Shown: in pieces, positions 1 through 13,333 of the stretch
Layout of the letters: every line of letters starts with the position of its first letter
How positions within the stretch are numbered: the stretch's first letter is position 1
DNA from: Crotalaria pallida
Taxonomy: Eukaryota > Streptophyta > Magnoliopsida > Fabales > Fabaceae
Direction of reading: 5' to 3'
Length of the DNA stretch: 64,000 bases
Assembly (NCBI GenBank): GCA_037953625.1
Contig: CM075654.1
Coordinates: forward strand, 51,343,001-51,407,000
Made by a program: the position numbers and the translations under genes
The notes under the pieces: generated by a model
Told to the model about the DNA's origin: nothing
Database searches by the model: none
What the model saw: only the letters and a program-made list of their open reading frames with translations

Positions 1-1135
1 TTTTCACTTCTCAAAATCAGTTTTCAAGTGCCATAACTTTTGGGTATTCTATAAAAACCTTTTCCTAACCTTTGTGATTACAACCTATCATTTTGATATT
101 AATTTTACAAGAATCAAGTCACTCTATTCTCTCTCAATTTCAAAGATCAAAGCTTTTCTATTTTCATATTCTTTGATCAAGAACCTTTGAATCTCTTGTG
201 TGATTTGTCATAGCTATTGATGGAGATTCATTAGGATTGTTATGTGTATTCATTGAGTTGTAATCTTTGCAATAAGGCAAGCCACTACAACAAATAAGAA
301 GCCTTGGTGTGTCGATTATCATCAAGCAAAGTTCAAGCAATTGAAGAAAGTCTTGGTTGTGAATCAAGCAAAGAGAAGCCTTGGTGTCTGGATTATCATC
401 AAGCAATTGAAGACTTGTTGTGTCGATTATCAACAAGGGGTAGAGGTTAGATTAGAGAGAAGATCAATAGGATTACAAGGCAAGGGTGTCGGTTATCTCT
501 TGTAGGCTAGCAAGAAGGAAGTCTTGTGAGGCAATCACTTGTAATTTGAGAACTCTAATTCCTCATAGTGAAGAATCTCTCTTGGTTGAAGAGGGGACTG
601 GATGTAGCTTTCAAGTGGATGAAAGTGAACCAGGATAAATCGTTGTGTCGTATCTCTAAACCCTTACTCTTTATATTCAAGTCATTTGATTGCGTTCTTG
701 ATTGAAAACCTAGAAAGATTGATTTTCATAATTGATTGAATTAAATCTTTATTTGTTCAAATTGATAAAGGGAAAATCATTTTCATAACTAGGATAATCA
801 ATAACAATATAGGTGTTAATTGTTTTCGCTGAATCTCTGATCTTAAGTGTTGATTGATTGATTTTCGTATTCAATTGAAAAGTGATTTTTCAGTTTCTGA
901 TAGATTTAATCGATTAAGGACTTTTGAACTTTCAGGTTTAATCGATTCGTACTCGATTAAATTGCAGGTTAATCGATTAAATTTCAGGTTAATCGATTAA
1001 GTGCTGTAGAATTTGCAAAAATCATTTGTTTTGATTGTTTCGATTTGTTTCGTTCGAAAATCTTTCAAGGTATCTTGTACACCTATTCAACCCCCCTTCT
1101 AGGTGTATTCCTAGGGTTCCTTTGTCTCTCCAACC
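1..1135 (+). repeat. Copia-like LTR, family B, 5' part outside window
   Basis: The stretch has no sustained ORF. It carries the block GGACTGGATGTAG-hairpin-GAACCAGGATAAAT at 595-640, a cluster of TTAATCGATTAA palindromes at 906-1000, and a C-rich tract followed by TTCTAGGTG near 1090-1105. The same order of signals occurs at 36420-37904, so I read this as the 3' portion of a related LTR. The exact 3' border is uncertain; the similarity fades near 1135. Copia affiliation is inferred from the LTR layout, because no internal coding region is present. Confidence 0.6.
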
Positions 1136-1240
1136 ACCAATTGCGATTTCCTCAAAAATTACATTATGCTTTTTAGACTACCAGCCGAATATTGTTATTT
1201 AAACATGTAGTAATATGACAGCAATAACTAGTTATTATCA

Positions 1241-1545
1241 CTCCCTCCGGTTTAGAATATACTCCCTCCGGTCCTATTTATAAGTCACATTCTAGAAGGA
1301 TTCTTTGGTCCTATTTATAAGTCACTTTGTATTTTCTAGGAGGCATTTATTGCTCTTTTCTCTTATTTGTCCTTTGCCCATTAATGTGAAATAATACATT
1401 GTGAAATTTCCAATGCAAGTTAAGAGGGTAAGATTGTAATGTTGAAGTATTTTTTCAAAGTTTCAAGAAACCTAACTACTTTCCTTGGTCTGTGTGATAT
1501 GATTAAGTATGCCCTATAAATAAGACCAAATGAAGTAGAATATAA
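1241..1545. mobile_element. Nested Stowaway-like MITEs
   Basis: CTCCCTCCGG occurs at 1241 and again at 1262. The inner copy runs from 1262 to 1535 and is flanked by TA at 1260-1261 and 1536-1537, the target duplication expected of Stowaway (Tc1/mariner) MITEs. Its right end (GACCAAATGAAG) is only an imperfect inverted repeat of the left end. The outer copy is a fragment: TTTAGAATA sits left of the inner element and GAATATAAG right of it. Confidence 0.6.
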
Positions 1546-1714
1546 GAAAAAATAATTAAAATTATGGTTGTTAAAAAAATTAGAGAAGGTCGGCCATAGA
1601 AAATAGGTTGACCATTAATGTGGAATGGTTGATAGGCTTCACATTCACAATTGTAATTTGTAAATATTGTTATTTACTGCATAATATTGCAAAGACCATA
1701 TCATTAGCACCTAT

Positions 1715-1905
1715 ATCTGATATTGATACGCGTATGATATTTCTCGATATGTGTCTCAAAAGTATCCAATTATTTTTTATTTAATTTTAATTATTTTTTT
1801 AAAAATACTTTTAGAATACTTCTCAGATACTTCCCGATACTCCCCGATACTTTTTTTATACTTCTTTGATACTTGTTTGACTTTATTTTGAATATTTTAA
1901 TAATT
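1715..1905. repeat. Degenerate GATACTT-rich repeat, possibly a hAT end
   Basis: The stretch is rich in GATAC-type words: GATACGCG, TCGATATG and an irregular series of GATACTT/GATACTC at 1826-1876. Similar words recur at 13517-13570. This resembles the subterminal repeats of some plant hAT elements, but no clear TIR pair or 8-bp duplication was found. Confidence 0.3.
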
Positions 1906-1906
1906 A

Positions 1907-2151
1907 CTCCCTCCGTCCCACAAGGATGGTTACAAATTGGAAAAGTAAAAAAAATTAAGGAGACATACATTTAATGTTTTGTCTAACTCATCAACCAATT
2001 ATCAAACACTTAATTTAATGCATTTTGCATTGATCAACCAATCACAATTCAAAGTTTATAATTTCTATGCTTTTCATCGATTACTTTAACTATAATTTGG
2101 GACAAAATTTTTTGCCCTTTTTTACCATCCTTGTATGTGGGGCGGAGGGAG
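1907..2151. mobile_element. Stowaway MITE, complete
   Basis: It starts CTCCCTCCGTCCCACAAGG and ends with the near-perfect inverse, CCTTGTATGTGGGGCGGAGGGAG. TA flanks both sides, at 1905-1906 and 2152-2153. The length is 245 bp with no ORF. TIR and TA duplication are diagnostic of Tc1/mariner-derived Stowaway MITEs. Confidence 0.85.
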
Positions 2152-2239
2152 TATTTTTTAAAAAGTAACTTTTTAATTAGTATTTTTCATAAAATAAATA
2201 ATATTTTTTTATGTCCTTTAAATTGTAGAGATTAATGGG

Positions 2240-2392
2240 TCTACACTAACGGTGTAAAGTTTTTTACACCATTAGTCCATCATCCCCATTCATGTCTTTA
2301 TGATCGTTGACTTTTAGATAAAAGTAATACAAATGAACGATAGATGATGAACTAATGGTGTAAAAAAAACTTTATATCGTCAGTGCATGCAC
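2240..2392. mobile_element. Short MITE with inverted arms
   Basis: The left arm at 2242-2285 (ACGGTGTAAAG, then TTTACACCATTAGTCCATCATC) is mirrored by the right arm at 2344-2392 (GATGATGAACTAATGGTGTAAA, then CGTCAGTGCATG). The centre is non-coding and the element could fold into one hairpin. The superfamily is not determined. Confidence 0.6.
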
Positions 2393-2521
2393 TATCTATT
2401 TTCTCTAAATTGCGATCATTATAGTTATGTACTAATGCCATTTTGAATTAATGACAATGAAAATTATCAATGTACAATCTCTCTTTTAAATTATATATAT
2501 ATATATATTTGTGTTCACGTA

Positions 2522-4996
2522 TGTAATATCCCTCATTTTCCTAAAAAGATTAAATAATTATTTTAATATTGAAAATTATTTTAAAGGCAGTATTTTGGAA
2601 AGAAGAACAAAAAGAAACATATTTCTTGGAAATAAAATATTTGTAGTAAGAAGGACTTAAATAGAATAATTAAGAAAATGATATTTTTGTAAAATATTAT
2701 GCAAAGATCGGACAATATCTCCTTCTTTAACCGTTGGATCTTGCTCAAATTTTTAGACAAGGTTCCTGACCTTTTTATCTTAACATCCAACAGTGGAAAT
2801 TTTGTTTTGAGAAGTAAATCTTTTTAAATTTTTTCAGTGCAATAGTGTACTATATTTAAATTTCTGAATTTTAGCAGTGCCTAACTGGTTAGTAAAACCA
2901 GTAACCGGTTAGTGCGTCTGTTTTTGCATAATTTTAAGTCGGTTTAAGCATGGAAACTTCTGGAAACCCCGATTTTTCTTTTTCCCAGGACACTTGGAAC
3001 GTCCTTAGCAGACCCATGACAAATGTGTGGTATGAGGAAGGGTAGGGTGGCATACCTTGCTCCACTCTTGCCTCCTTTCCTCTCTTTTCCTCCTCTATAA
3101 ATTGGGGTTTTGGTTGCTCCTGTTTGGGCTCAATTCCCTTCGTTTTCAGAGCTAAAACTCTGCCCAAATACTTCCTCAAATTCGTGCAAGTAATCAGCCC
3201 TTGGTTGTTGCACTTTTAGCTTAGGAATTGTGAGTGTGGGAGCTTGTGAATTCAAGGCGTTTAGTGTTGTGCTGTCCTTGTTACTCTGTTTTGCTGGTTT
3301 CGAGCTGTTGTTGCTGTTATTCTCTGGTTGCTGCTAGCTGTTGTCCTTTCTGAATTTGAGAGTGTTTAAGTTATTCTCTCCAATTATCTAAGGTATGAGA
3401 GCATTCATATTACTAGGATTATTAATTGTAGAGTTTGATACATGATTGTTGATTTGGAACCAAGACATGCTTGCTTGACTTGGAGGTTAAGACAACCACT
3501 TGGTCAATATGTGGTAATCTGATTCAAAGTATAAATAAATGTGTTAGATGGTGAAATCTTGATGCTTGTTGATTATTATCGGAATTCACAAGATTGAATT
3601 AGTTGATGAATTGATCATGAACTTTTGAATATGAGTATGTTTATTATGTGGACTTGGTTTATAACTTGAATAAGTGCTGAAATGAATGACAAGTATGTAA
3701 TTTTGATTCCACCATAGGTTTGTAATAATAGGTTTGTAATAATTGCTTGATGAATTGATTATGCACTTGGAAAATAAGAATCAATTATGCACTTGCAATT
3801 GGTGAGAAATTAAGTAATGTATGTTGCGTGATATTGCTTTGAACTATTAATTAGGTGTTGAGAAGTATTGATGCTGCAAAATACATGTTTGCTCTCAAGT
3901 TGATGTGCAAACCTCTCATATTTAACCAGTTAGCAGGGAGTTTAACCGATTAACATGATAGAACAGAACCAAATCAGTTTATTATTAATTGATAAGTAAC
4001 TTAGGCTTGGGTTATGATCTTAGGAGTCTCATAAATGAATTAAATGAATATGTTTCCATGCTATACTGTATTTATCATTTATGGTTGGAAAATAATAAAG
4101 TTAAGATAGTTAATCATAAGTTTGGAATTTATAAAGAATGCTTAGATTATTAGAGAAGTTGCCCAAAGTTAATATGGTTAAGATCATACTCTAATAATGC
4201 CTTAGAAACATGCTTTGGACTCTGCATAAGTGTTAGGAGGAAATTTGTTGAAGTTGGAAATAAATTGAACTTAGAATCTTATTATTCACTTTCTGACTGC
4301 AGAATCTAACCGGTTAGGAGCCTCTGTAACCGGTTAGAGACTGACAGCATGTGTTAAATAACCAAGTTTAATATAGTAACTTTCTATTAGTTTGGTATGA
4401 ATGACATTTTAGTTCATAACTTAAGCTTAATTATAGACTTTAGAAGAAGGGTTTAATGACAATAAGAAATAGATTCATAACTGTATGTTAGGAACTATGT
4501 AACATAAAAGGATTCAAGGGATTAGAATGCTAATAATAATGATTTGCAATTGGGACTTAATATAATTTTATTCATATATGTACTTTAATTTGTTTTAAGG
4601 AAAAATAAAGGAATTTAGAATTAATTGGATTTGTAAAAGAAACGTGTTTTGTTCTCAGCTTGCATAATCTAACCGGTTATGAGTCACTCTAACCGATTAG
4701 AGCCTGACAGAATGCAGTAGTTATTTGAGATTAATATTGGTTGATGATTTTATTCAAATTCTTCATGCTTGTTGATGATGACTTGACAATGGATAAATAT
4801 TCCAATATGATAAACTGGAAAGAGTGGAAGTTAATTGTCTATTGTCCTATATGAATGGATTGGGTTTCCTTGAGAGCAATCCCAATGAGACTTTACTAAA
4901 AAAGATTTAATTGATGAATAATGAAGGAGTAATCCTGCATTAGTCATACATGGTTTTGTATGAATGTCAAGTATGAAAGAATTCGTAGGGTACAAG
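2522..4996 (+). repeat. Gypsy-type LTR fragment, family C
   Basis: It begins TGTAATATCCC, a typical gypsy LTR start. It then has CCGTTGGATCTTG followed by AAATTTTTAGACA, resembling the LTR of the chromovirus at 39793, and a TATA-like CTATAAATTGGGG near 3094. It carries TAACCGGTTA-type palindromes at 2881-2915, 3930-3956, 4308-4343 and 4672-4702. It stops where an inverted family-A LTR starts at 4997. No 3' end (TGTTACA) or internal region was found, so it is a partial copy. Confidence 0.55.
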
Positions 4997-6574
4997 TGTT
5001 AGGATTGACAGCCGTCACCCAAGAGGGGGGAGGGGGGGGTGAATTGGGTATTTAAAAATTCATTTAACACTTTGGAAATTAATCGCTTTTCAATAAAATC
5101 AATTAATACTTGCAGCGGAAAAACGAATTGAATCGATTAAGAGAGATTGAGCAAAAGCCAATATTGAAATTAATGACTTAATATGCGCAAAACAAATTAA
5201 ATCAAAACTATGAAAATGGTTACGCGCTAAATAAATTAAAACCCTTTAAAATATATTAATATGAAAATAATTATATTGATGTGATGAAGAACATGAACAA
5301 TAAAAATAACAACAGTAAATAAACGATAAGGGAAGAGAAATGTGCACCGTTGGTTTTATATTTGTTCAGCCTTTCCAGCGGAAGGCCTACGTCCAGTCCC
5401 GAAGTGACCCGCTTGAGTTTTTCTTCACTAAACGATAATAAGGACAAACATCCCTGATTACAAGAAAGAGCGTCCCGCACACTACTCAGAACCACCGTTC
5501 GTTAGGGACATCAAAAAACAAAACACTAGGTAGCCTCTACCTAGAACCTAAGGTAGTATTTCTACTAGGTGCCCCACCGTTCGTCTAGACTCTACCCCAG
5601 TAAACAAGGATTCCTCACCCTAAGAACGTGTCACACGTTCACACTAAGGGATCCACTCCCTAACACTAAGGGTCACACTTTTCCCTTACAAAGATTTGGT
5701 TGAGAAGAAATAGAACACTAACAATTCGTGCACTCTAGATAGTGTTGATTCAACAATAAGAAAACTATATCAGATGATTATCTTAGGCTCTCAAGGATTT
5801 TTATATTTTTCAGAACAGAGAAGAAGAAGATGAACTCTCAAAGTTTGATTTAAAAAAAAAGGTTTAGAGAGAGTATAGAGCATTAGGTTTTAAAAAGAGG
5901 AAGAAGACCTTTTTGTAAACTGAAACGAAATCAATCCAGAAAGGAAATAAATCATTTTCTGAATCAGATTGATTGTTTCATGATTTTCAAAATTAATAAG
6001 GAGGTAATCGATTACTTTGGCTAGGGCAATCGATTATCTGCATTATGTGAAAACATATAATTTGAATTTTGAAAAAGTAACCGATTACTTTGCAGAAGTA
6101 ATCGATTATTTTCACTAAAATAATATTAAATGTATCAGACCTGAAAGTAATCGATTATTTTAAGAGAAGTAATTGATTATCTTCTTTCTATTCTCTCAGG
6201 TTACATAATTTAAAGGAAGTAACTGATTATCTGAAAAAGTAATTGATTACTTTCACTTAAAAAACAGTTTTTTAAAATAGATTTGTAACCAGAGGTTTTC
6301 GCAAAAGATTTTCACAAAGTTTTTCATAAAACATGGTATTCTCCTACAATTTTTCATAAAAACATTTTTTTTCCAAGTTCTTAAAATATGTCACCTTGAG
6401 TACCTAGATATCATTGATTTACATAAAGTCCTAAAGGATAAACTCACTAAACACAGGACACACTAAGCTTGAATCAAACAAGCACACCATCATCATCATC
6501 ATCATCATCATCATCCAAAGCTTAACCTGTTATACATCAAATGTCATCATCGATTTATCACTTGGTATTGTCAT
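4997..6574 (-). repeat. Copia-like LTR, family A, inverted
   Basis: Read on the minus strand, this matches the LTRs at 11945-13333 and 38791-49979. It has the CACCCCCCTCTTGGGTGAC block (5009-5045), the GTAG-hairpin block (5354-5400), the cassette around GAACGTGTCACACGTTC, and TAATCGATTAC palindromes (6003-6250). The 3' terminus is at 4997 (TGTTAGGATT on the plus strand). The 5' terminus is missing: the match ends at TTGTCAT, where LTR D begins. A (CAT)n tract lies at 6487-6514. Confidence 0.65.
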
Positions 6575-9500
6575 TGTAATACCCGCAATTTCCCCAATTA
6601 TTTTCAGTATTTAAAAATGAAATAGGAATTATTAGATTTATGGAATGAAATTTTAATTCCATAATTTAATTTAATCAGTATTTGACTTGATTTTTCGTGG
6701 ATTATTTAATTGTGAATTTTTGTGTTTTTAATTATTTAAAAAAAAAACCGTGGAGTATATTTATTTTATTTAAATTAGATTTTTTTTTGTACTTCCTTTA
6801 AAGTGGAGAAGGAAAATTTTATTTCCCCTCTCTTGTGTGTGCCATGGCCAAGCCTAGTAGGAGGGAGGAAAATTTTAATTTTAAGAGCCAAATTCAAATT
6901 TGAAATGTGCGTTAATTGTTTATCTTCTCCATAGAGCACTAAGGAGACAAGCATTAATGACTCTATTTAATCATGTTCCCCACTAAGTAAACCATCATAA
7001 AAACCTAAGCTATCTTGTCATAAAAACCTACACTAGTAAAATTGCAAATAAACCCCCTAAAGCCTCTTGCTTCATTTGAACCCCATATTTAGGCAAGAGA
7101 CCCCAATTAAAATTTGCACATGAGTCCCCATGACTCTTAGAAAAATTCGACCGCCTCTTTGTGCCATAGACCCCAACTTAAAGCTTGCCTATATATACCC
7201 CCAATGTTAAGACCACCCTCTTGTACACCCTTAGTCTTAGAACAAAAAAAGAAGAAGAAGAAGAAGTGAGAAGCGGAGAGGAGGCCAAGGAAGAAGAAGA
7301 AAAGGAACTAGATGAAAACTTGATTTTTCTTACTCATTCTTGTTCATCCACTTAGGTATCAAGCTTTTAACTTGTGTTCTTTCTTTTTTTTCTTGTGGTT
7401 TTCGGTTTCTTCAAGTTCTTCAAAGTTAAGGTTTTGTTGTTTCAAGTTCAATGCTTCTTGCATGTGCATTTTTCTTTCTTCTTAGGGTTTTCTACACCTA
7501 TTTCTACTTGGATTTAAGCTTGAAAACGAAAAAATGAGCATGCACCATGATGATGATGCTCACGGTTTTGGCCCCTTTTTGTTCAAATAATTTTTTATCT
7601 TTGATTTGTATTTTTATGTTGAAATATGAGTTGAAATGTGATGATCTTGAACTATTTGAAATTGATTCACACAAATTTTTCTTGATTTTCCTTTGCATGT
7701 CACGGTTAGGGTTAGTATTTGGGGGAAATGACTTTGTTTCTATTTGCATGAAATTGGTTCATGATTCTTGATAATTATTTGATGTATTTTTGGTTTTAAA
7801 GAAGGATTGCATGATAAAATGAAATTTTGATTTGATATGTGTGTTAGAGGACCATTCGGTTTAGGTCCCTTTGTGTTTAAAATAATTTTTGTTCATTGAT
7901 TTTTAATGGGAATGTTTGAATATGAGTATGATAATATTGTTTATTAACTTTGTGTATTTGATTTGCAAAAATTTCCTTCTTTTCTTTGTTGCATGTCCCG
8001 GCCTAAGTAAAAGAATGGAAAAAATGATTTGTTTCTTCATGCATGTGATTGGTTGATGATTCTTGCTATTTACTTGATGTATTTTTCGGTTTGTACATGA
8101 AATTTCATGCTTAAATGGATTTTGTGGAGATTTGATATTTTTAGGGCTATACGGTTTTGAGGAGAATACATGCACAAGAGTTTGATAAATTTTGTTTAGG
8201 TATATATATATGAATAATCTAAGTGTGTGCATGTGTTTATTTGATCAAAAAATGTATGCTCTTGTATATGTATATATGTACATTCGGCCAAACCCAAGGA
8301 AGTGCATAAATGATTTTTGGTTTGATAAAAGTTCAAGTCTTTGATCTTGCATGTGTATGTATATTCGGTCAAGACATGAAAAATGGATAAATGATTTTGT
8401 CTTTGAATGCATGTCAATGATTTGTGAAGCTTTGCTATTTTCTTAAGTGTATTTTTGATTTGAAAGAAGAAAATGAATAAATAAATTTGTTTGATAAAGT
8501 TTGTGCTTTGATTTGTATGTGTGTGTGTGTGTGTGTTCTGACCAAGAGAGAAAGAATGATGAAATGATTTTGTTTCATGAAAAATAAATTAGTGTTTGAG
8601 TGTTTGAATTGAATTATGATAATTTAAATGTTTTGGTTTGTAGTTTTTAGCTTATTTTCTTTTAATCCATTCGGCCATGCATGTGTTTAAGAGTAAATGA
8701 ATTTTGTTTTATGAAAATAAACTTGTAAGTTGATGCTTGAACATGGTTTAGTTGCTTGAAGCTTGTAAAGTTTGTAATTGTAGCTTATTTCTTTGGTTTA
8801 ATTCGGTTTGTAAGTGTATGCATGTTTAAGTGACTTTGTTTTGATAAAATGAACTTGCATGATAATGTTCCAAGTTGAGTAAGTTGATTTAAAGTGTTTT
8901 GAACTTGTAATCTTTGGTTTATTTTGTTTAGTCAATTCGGTTTCATTAAGTAAAGGTAGGTAAATATGAAAATGAAGTATTTTGAAAAAGGTTGTGAGTT
9001 GTATAATTGATTTAGTGTTGTTTTGAATGCTTTAAGGTTTGTTAGAAAAATTTATGAACGTTGTTTGGCTTTGATGTATGATTCGGCCAAGGTAAGTTAA
9101 TAGGATAAGAATTTATTTTTCTAAAGAGTTGATTGATGTTTGAAAAGGGTATGAGTTGTGTGAGTTGATTTGTTAAAAGTATTGTTGTCATTTGAATTTT
9201 AAACTACGTTTGGAAAATGTTCGGGTATGAAAGTGGCTTTGAAAATTAATTGATTTTAAGATTGGTTTCTTTAAATTATTTAGAATTGATGGCCTTGTTT
9301 AGTGGATGTCCAAGTTTTATTCTATGATAAAAAGCTTGAATTTTAAAGTGTTAAAGTGTTGGTTTTGTATTAAGGAATGTTTGGGAGCGAAAAGTACTTT
9401 TACGTTGTTTTTGGATTTTATTAAAGTGAGTTTACAAAATAGTTCTTTGCTGTCCAGAATTGTTTGGTTTTTTTTATTAATTTTAAAAATGTGTTCAAGT

Positions 9501-10851
9501 GATTTAAAGTAAAGCTTTTAAGTGGTATTCGATTTAGGAAAATGCCGGATTAAAAACGGTGAATTTTTCGGTATTTCGGAATTGTTTAGGGTGCTGTCCA
9601 AGGCGAACCAACAGCCCCTATTACCTTTTAAAAACTTATTTATGGATTATTTTCAAAGTGTTTTAATGTATTTAAGTTGTGGTTTTACTTTGGAACAATT
9701 TGAGAAAAAGAAATTGTATATTGATCTATTATGTTTGGTTTGAGGAAAATAAAGGTGTTGCTGTGGAACGTGATCGCGGAGATCGGGATTTTTTGGATTC
9801 TCCAAGGATTTCAATTCGCAATCAAGGTGAGAATAATAGCTTATCCGGAATGTATGCCATGAGTAACTGTATTTAGTTTCGATTGTTTAAATCGAAACCG
9901 CGATCGAGCAAGGTTAAGTAGTGTGAGGGAGATTGGTCTGTTGATTGTTTGGCTCCTCGCATGAAAGACTAAGATCACTATTGCATTTATGGGTTGTATT
10001 GATTGAGTTATGTGAACATGAAATTATGAACATATGATGCCTGCTCATGCATAATGATTCATGTTGTTATATTATGTTTAGCATGATGCATGACATTGAG
10101 ACGTGAAAATAAAGCGATGAATAAATGTTACGCGTGGAGAAAGTAAATAAAGGAAAAGTAATGGGTAGAAATGGATTCCTTGATGAGCATCGAAATGATT
10201 ATGGTTATGCTTTATAAGATGAGTGGAGCTGGCCACGTGTGAAGTATGCCGTGGATCCGAGCCTTGAACAGTCAAGCAAGTAATGTCAGAAAAGATTGGA
10301 CGTTATGGAAAGGGTGTGTAATTAGAGGTCGAAGATCACCGAAGTGATGGATAAGGGTGACTCGTCCGACCGTAGGGTTAATAAAAGCTTTAGTAAGACT
10401 GAAACATATAAAAGAATAATTATATGCGGTGAGATGAGTGTGAAGTAGTGGAGAGGAAGATACCCTGTCTATCTGCGGATATTCAGGTGTGTGATTGTGA
10501 TAGGGGAGGGTGATGACGGTGAAACGTCAAGAAACCTGGAGTGCTTTTATAGGCGGAATTGGTCTATAGGTGATCGGGGATTAATACCCAAGGGATTGTA
10601 GCGTGTTCTACACCGCGAACTAGAAAGGTACTGTCGCCCCCTTGATCAAATTCGAAACGGTGAGAGGGAATCTAAACGAGGCGGGTAGATCGGCTGGAGA
10701 TTGGATCGCGTGGAATATCAATTGTCGTGTTAGCCGGCCTGTGCGGTTGTGGCTTGACATTCATATTTGTATGATGTTGGTGTCCCGACTGTTCGTCCGG
10801 CGTGGGTTAAGGTTCCCGTACGTCCCGTTTACTTCCGACTAGGTTTGGGAG

Positions 10852-11944
10852 TAGGGGTGGCCACGGGCACGGGCAGGCACGGGTAGTAACTACCCGTTAC
10901 CCACTATGTAAGAGAAAAACAATACCCGTGCCCGCCCGTTACCCGTACGGGTACCCGTTCACGGGCTTTTGCGGGTATATGTAGATACCCACAAATATGA
11001 CGGGTATCTACGGGTACCTATATAAAAAAATTAAAAAATAAATAATTGAACAAATATCCTAAACTAATCTATAATATAACATTAATTAAACATCATAATA
11101 TTTAGTACCAAAGCTATCCCATTTATGCCAAATTTAATGTCTTCCAAGCCAAAGCTCTAAAGCTATCCAATACATACAAAGCTTAATGCCAAATCTATCC
11201 AAAAGTGCTTCTAGCACATTAAACATAATAAATCCTAAACATATTCAAAACAAAAACTCCCATCAAAACTCCAACACATTAAACATAATAAATGTCCAAA
11301 GAAACTCCAATAAAAAAACATTCTTCAACATTTGCCAATGATATTCAAATATTGGCATCATTTCCTCCAGCACCACTTTCATCATTTGGCTCCTACAAAA
11401 TAAAGTATACAAATAAAAATTAAAAAAGACAATATTCATCAATCTAAATATATATTAAACAACACAATCAATATTAAAAGCATAGCTAGAGCACTGACTT
11501 CAATATGAACATCAACATCCTCCAATATTGTACTGCATCCAACAATGTCCAATGATGCTCTTGAAGAGCTTGAAACACAAAGCAAAAAAAAAATACTTAA
11601 GCCAATGAATTAATATAAATCTCTAATTAAAAATAAAGACATGGTTACCTTTCATGCTACTCCTAAGCCAATCCTTGAGACACATCAATGCCTCTATAGA
11701 ATCCGGGCGCAAACTACTACGATGAGGAGTAAGAAATCGTCCACCAGTACTAAATGTATATTCTGAAGCAACAGTGGTGATGGAAATTGCTAATAAATCT
11801 CTTGCAATTCTTTGCAAGGTAGGGTATTTTACTCCATTTACCTTCCACCAAGCTAAAATGTCAAACTCCTCACCATTATCAGGTAGTACTTTCTCCTCTA
11901 AATAGACATCCAATTCAGTCCTACGGTGCAATGTAACGACATTT
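10852..11944 (-). mobile_element. hAT transposon, 3' portion
   Basis: The end at 10852 begins TAGGGGTGGCC and is followed by dense CGGGTA/TACCCG subterminal repeats up to about 11020, as in plant hAT ends. Going inward, the minus strand encodes a hAT C-terminal domain. The element is cut at 11945, where a family-A LTR starts. The 5' half and second TIR are not seen after that LTR, so the copy is dead. The 8-bp target duplication cannot be checked. Confidence 0.7.
11640..11935 (-). pseudogene. hAT transposase C-terminal dimerisation domain
   Basis: The minus strand encodes about 95 recognisable residues of the hAT dimerisation region. Family hallmarks are LAWWKVNG, YPTLQRIARDLLAI, VASEYTFSTGGR, LRPDSIEALMCLKDWLR. 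In active transposases this domain closes the catalytic fold and mediates dimer formation. There is no N-terminal BED finger, and no catalytic DDE region can be found in the window. The open frame runs on to 11973, but those upstream codons fall in the neighbouring LTR and are not transposase. Confidence 0.85.
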
Positions 11945-13333
11945 TGTTGAGAAACAAAACATTGAAAAAGCACTTAATTTTAACCTTATGATGATGACAT
12001 ATTTTTGTTCTTGAAAAACCTAGAAGAAGTATTTTTAAAACCTCTGCTCCAGGAAAAGCCTTTATGAAAATGTTTTGCGAAAACCTTTGGTTACAATTTT
12101 TCTCTGAAAAACTGTTTTTCATGTGGAGTAATCGATTACCCCTTCTGGAATAATCGATTACTTGATGCAACTTGTAACCAGAGAGTAAGTAATGGATTAA
12201 TTAGATTCATGTAATGGATTACTTCCTTGAACTGGTCATTTAAGTGACAATAATCGATTACTTGAAGCTGCTAATCGATTACCTTTTAATGCTGCAACTG
12301 TTATGAAAAACCTGAGAGCAAGTAATCGATTACAATGACCAAAGTAATCGATTACTCTTTTCAAAATTTTGAAAAACGTGCTGAAATCAATCTGATTCCC
12401 AGAATGATTTATTTCCTTTTCTGGATGATCACGATTCTGATTTGCAGCACCTTCTTCTACCTTTTTAAAAACACACCATCACATACACATTCATTGGTTC
12501 TTCCTTCTCCTTCTCTCTTCTTGACAAAAATTCTTTTGAGAAGAAAATCATCATCATATTGGGTTGATATTGAGTTTTCCTAAGATTATTCATTTGTCAT
12601 AGGACTCTATTGTAGGATCTGCTCTATTTAGAAAGCTTCATTGTTAGTTGCACACATTTCTTCGTGCAAATCTATCTGATTGTAAGGGGTGTGACAACCT
12701 TAGATATTAAGGAGTGTTTTCTCTTAGGATTGAACGTGTGTCGCGTTCATAGGGTGAGTTAACCCTGTTGTATTGGGTAGCGCTATACGAACGGTGGGAT
12801 TCCTAGTAGTTAGGCTATTTTGTTCGAGACCCCTGGGGAACGGTGGGATTCCTAGTAGCTTGCGGGGCGCTCTGGATGTACTTGGGGACGCGTTGCGTCT
12901 TGGCTTAGTGAAAAGCTCAAGTGGGTCGCTTGAGGACTGGATGTAGGCGTTGTTTGCCGAACCAGGATAAAAATCCCCGGTGCAATTTTCTCTATCCCTT
13001 ATCTCTTTTATTTCTGCATGTTTATTTTGTGTTAATTATAAGTTTCGCGGATAAAAGCTATTTTTCACGTTTTAATCTATTTAGCGCGTGCTTTGCGTTT
13101 TTGTGTTTTATTTCTTCAATCACGCGTATAATAATTTTTACCTACTAATATTAAATATCGTGTTTTTTATTTGCTTAAAATCGTTTTCCATTCGTTCTTT
13201 AAGTCTTCCTCTCGTTTAATCTCTGTTAATCTTTTTAAGAACGTTCGTTTCGATTGAATTTCAAAGTTTTTATATACACCCAATTCACCCCCCTCTTGGG
13301 TGACTTTAGCCAATACCACCAATTATTCCAACA
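11945..13333 (+). repeat. Copia-like solo LTR, family A
   Basis: It starts TGTTGAGAAAC and ends TTATTCCAACA. It shares with 38791-49979 the TAATCGATTAC array (12126-12356), the GTGTCGCGTTC cassette near 12737, the GGACTGGATGTAG...GAACCAGGATAAA block (12933-12973) and the TTCACCCCCCTCTTGGGTGAC tail. No internal coding domain is present. Clear 5-bp duplications are missing (CATTT against AGAGA), so the left border is approximate or the copy arose by recombination. Confidence 0.65.

Noticed and set aside
6487..6514. (CAT)n run as a possible His-rich coding repeat
   Set aside because: It lies within an LTR and no frame around it stays open; it is a simple microsatellite.
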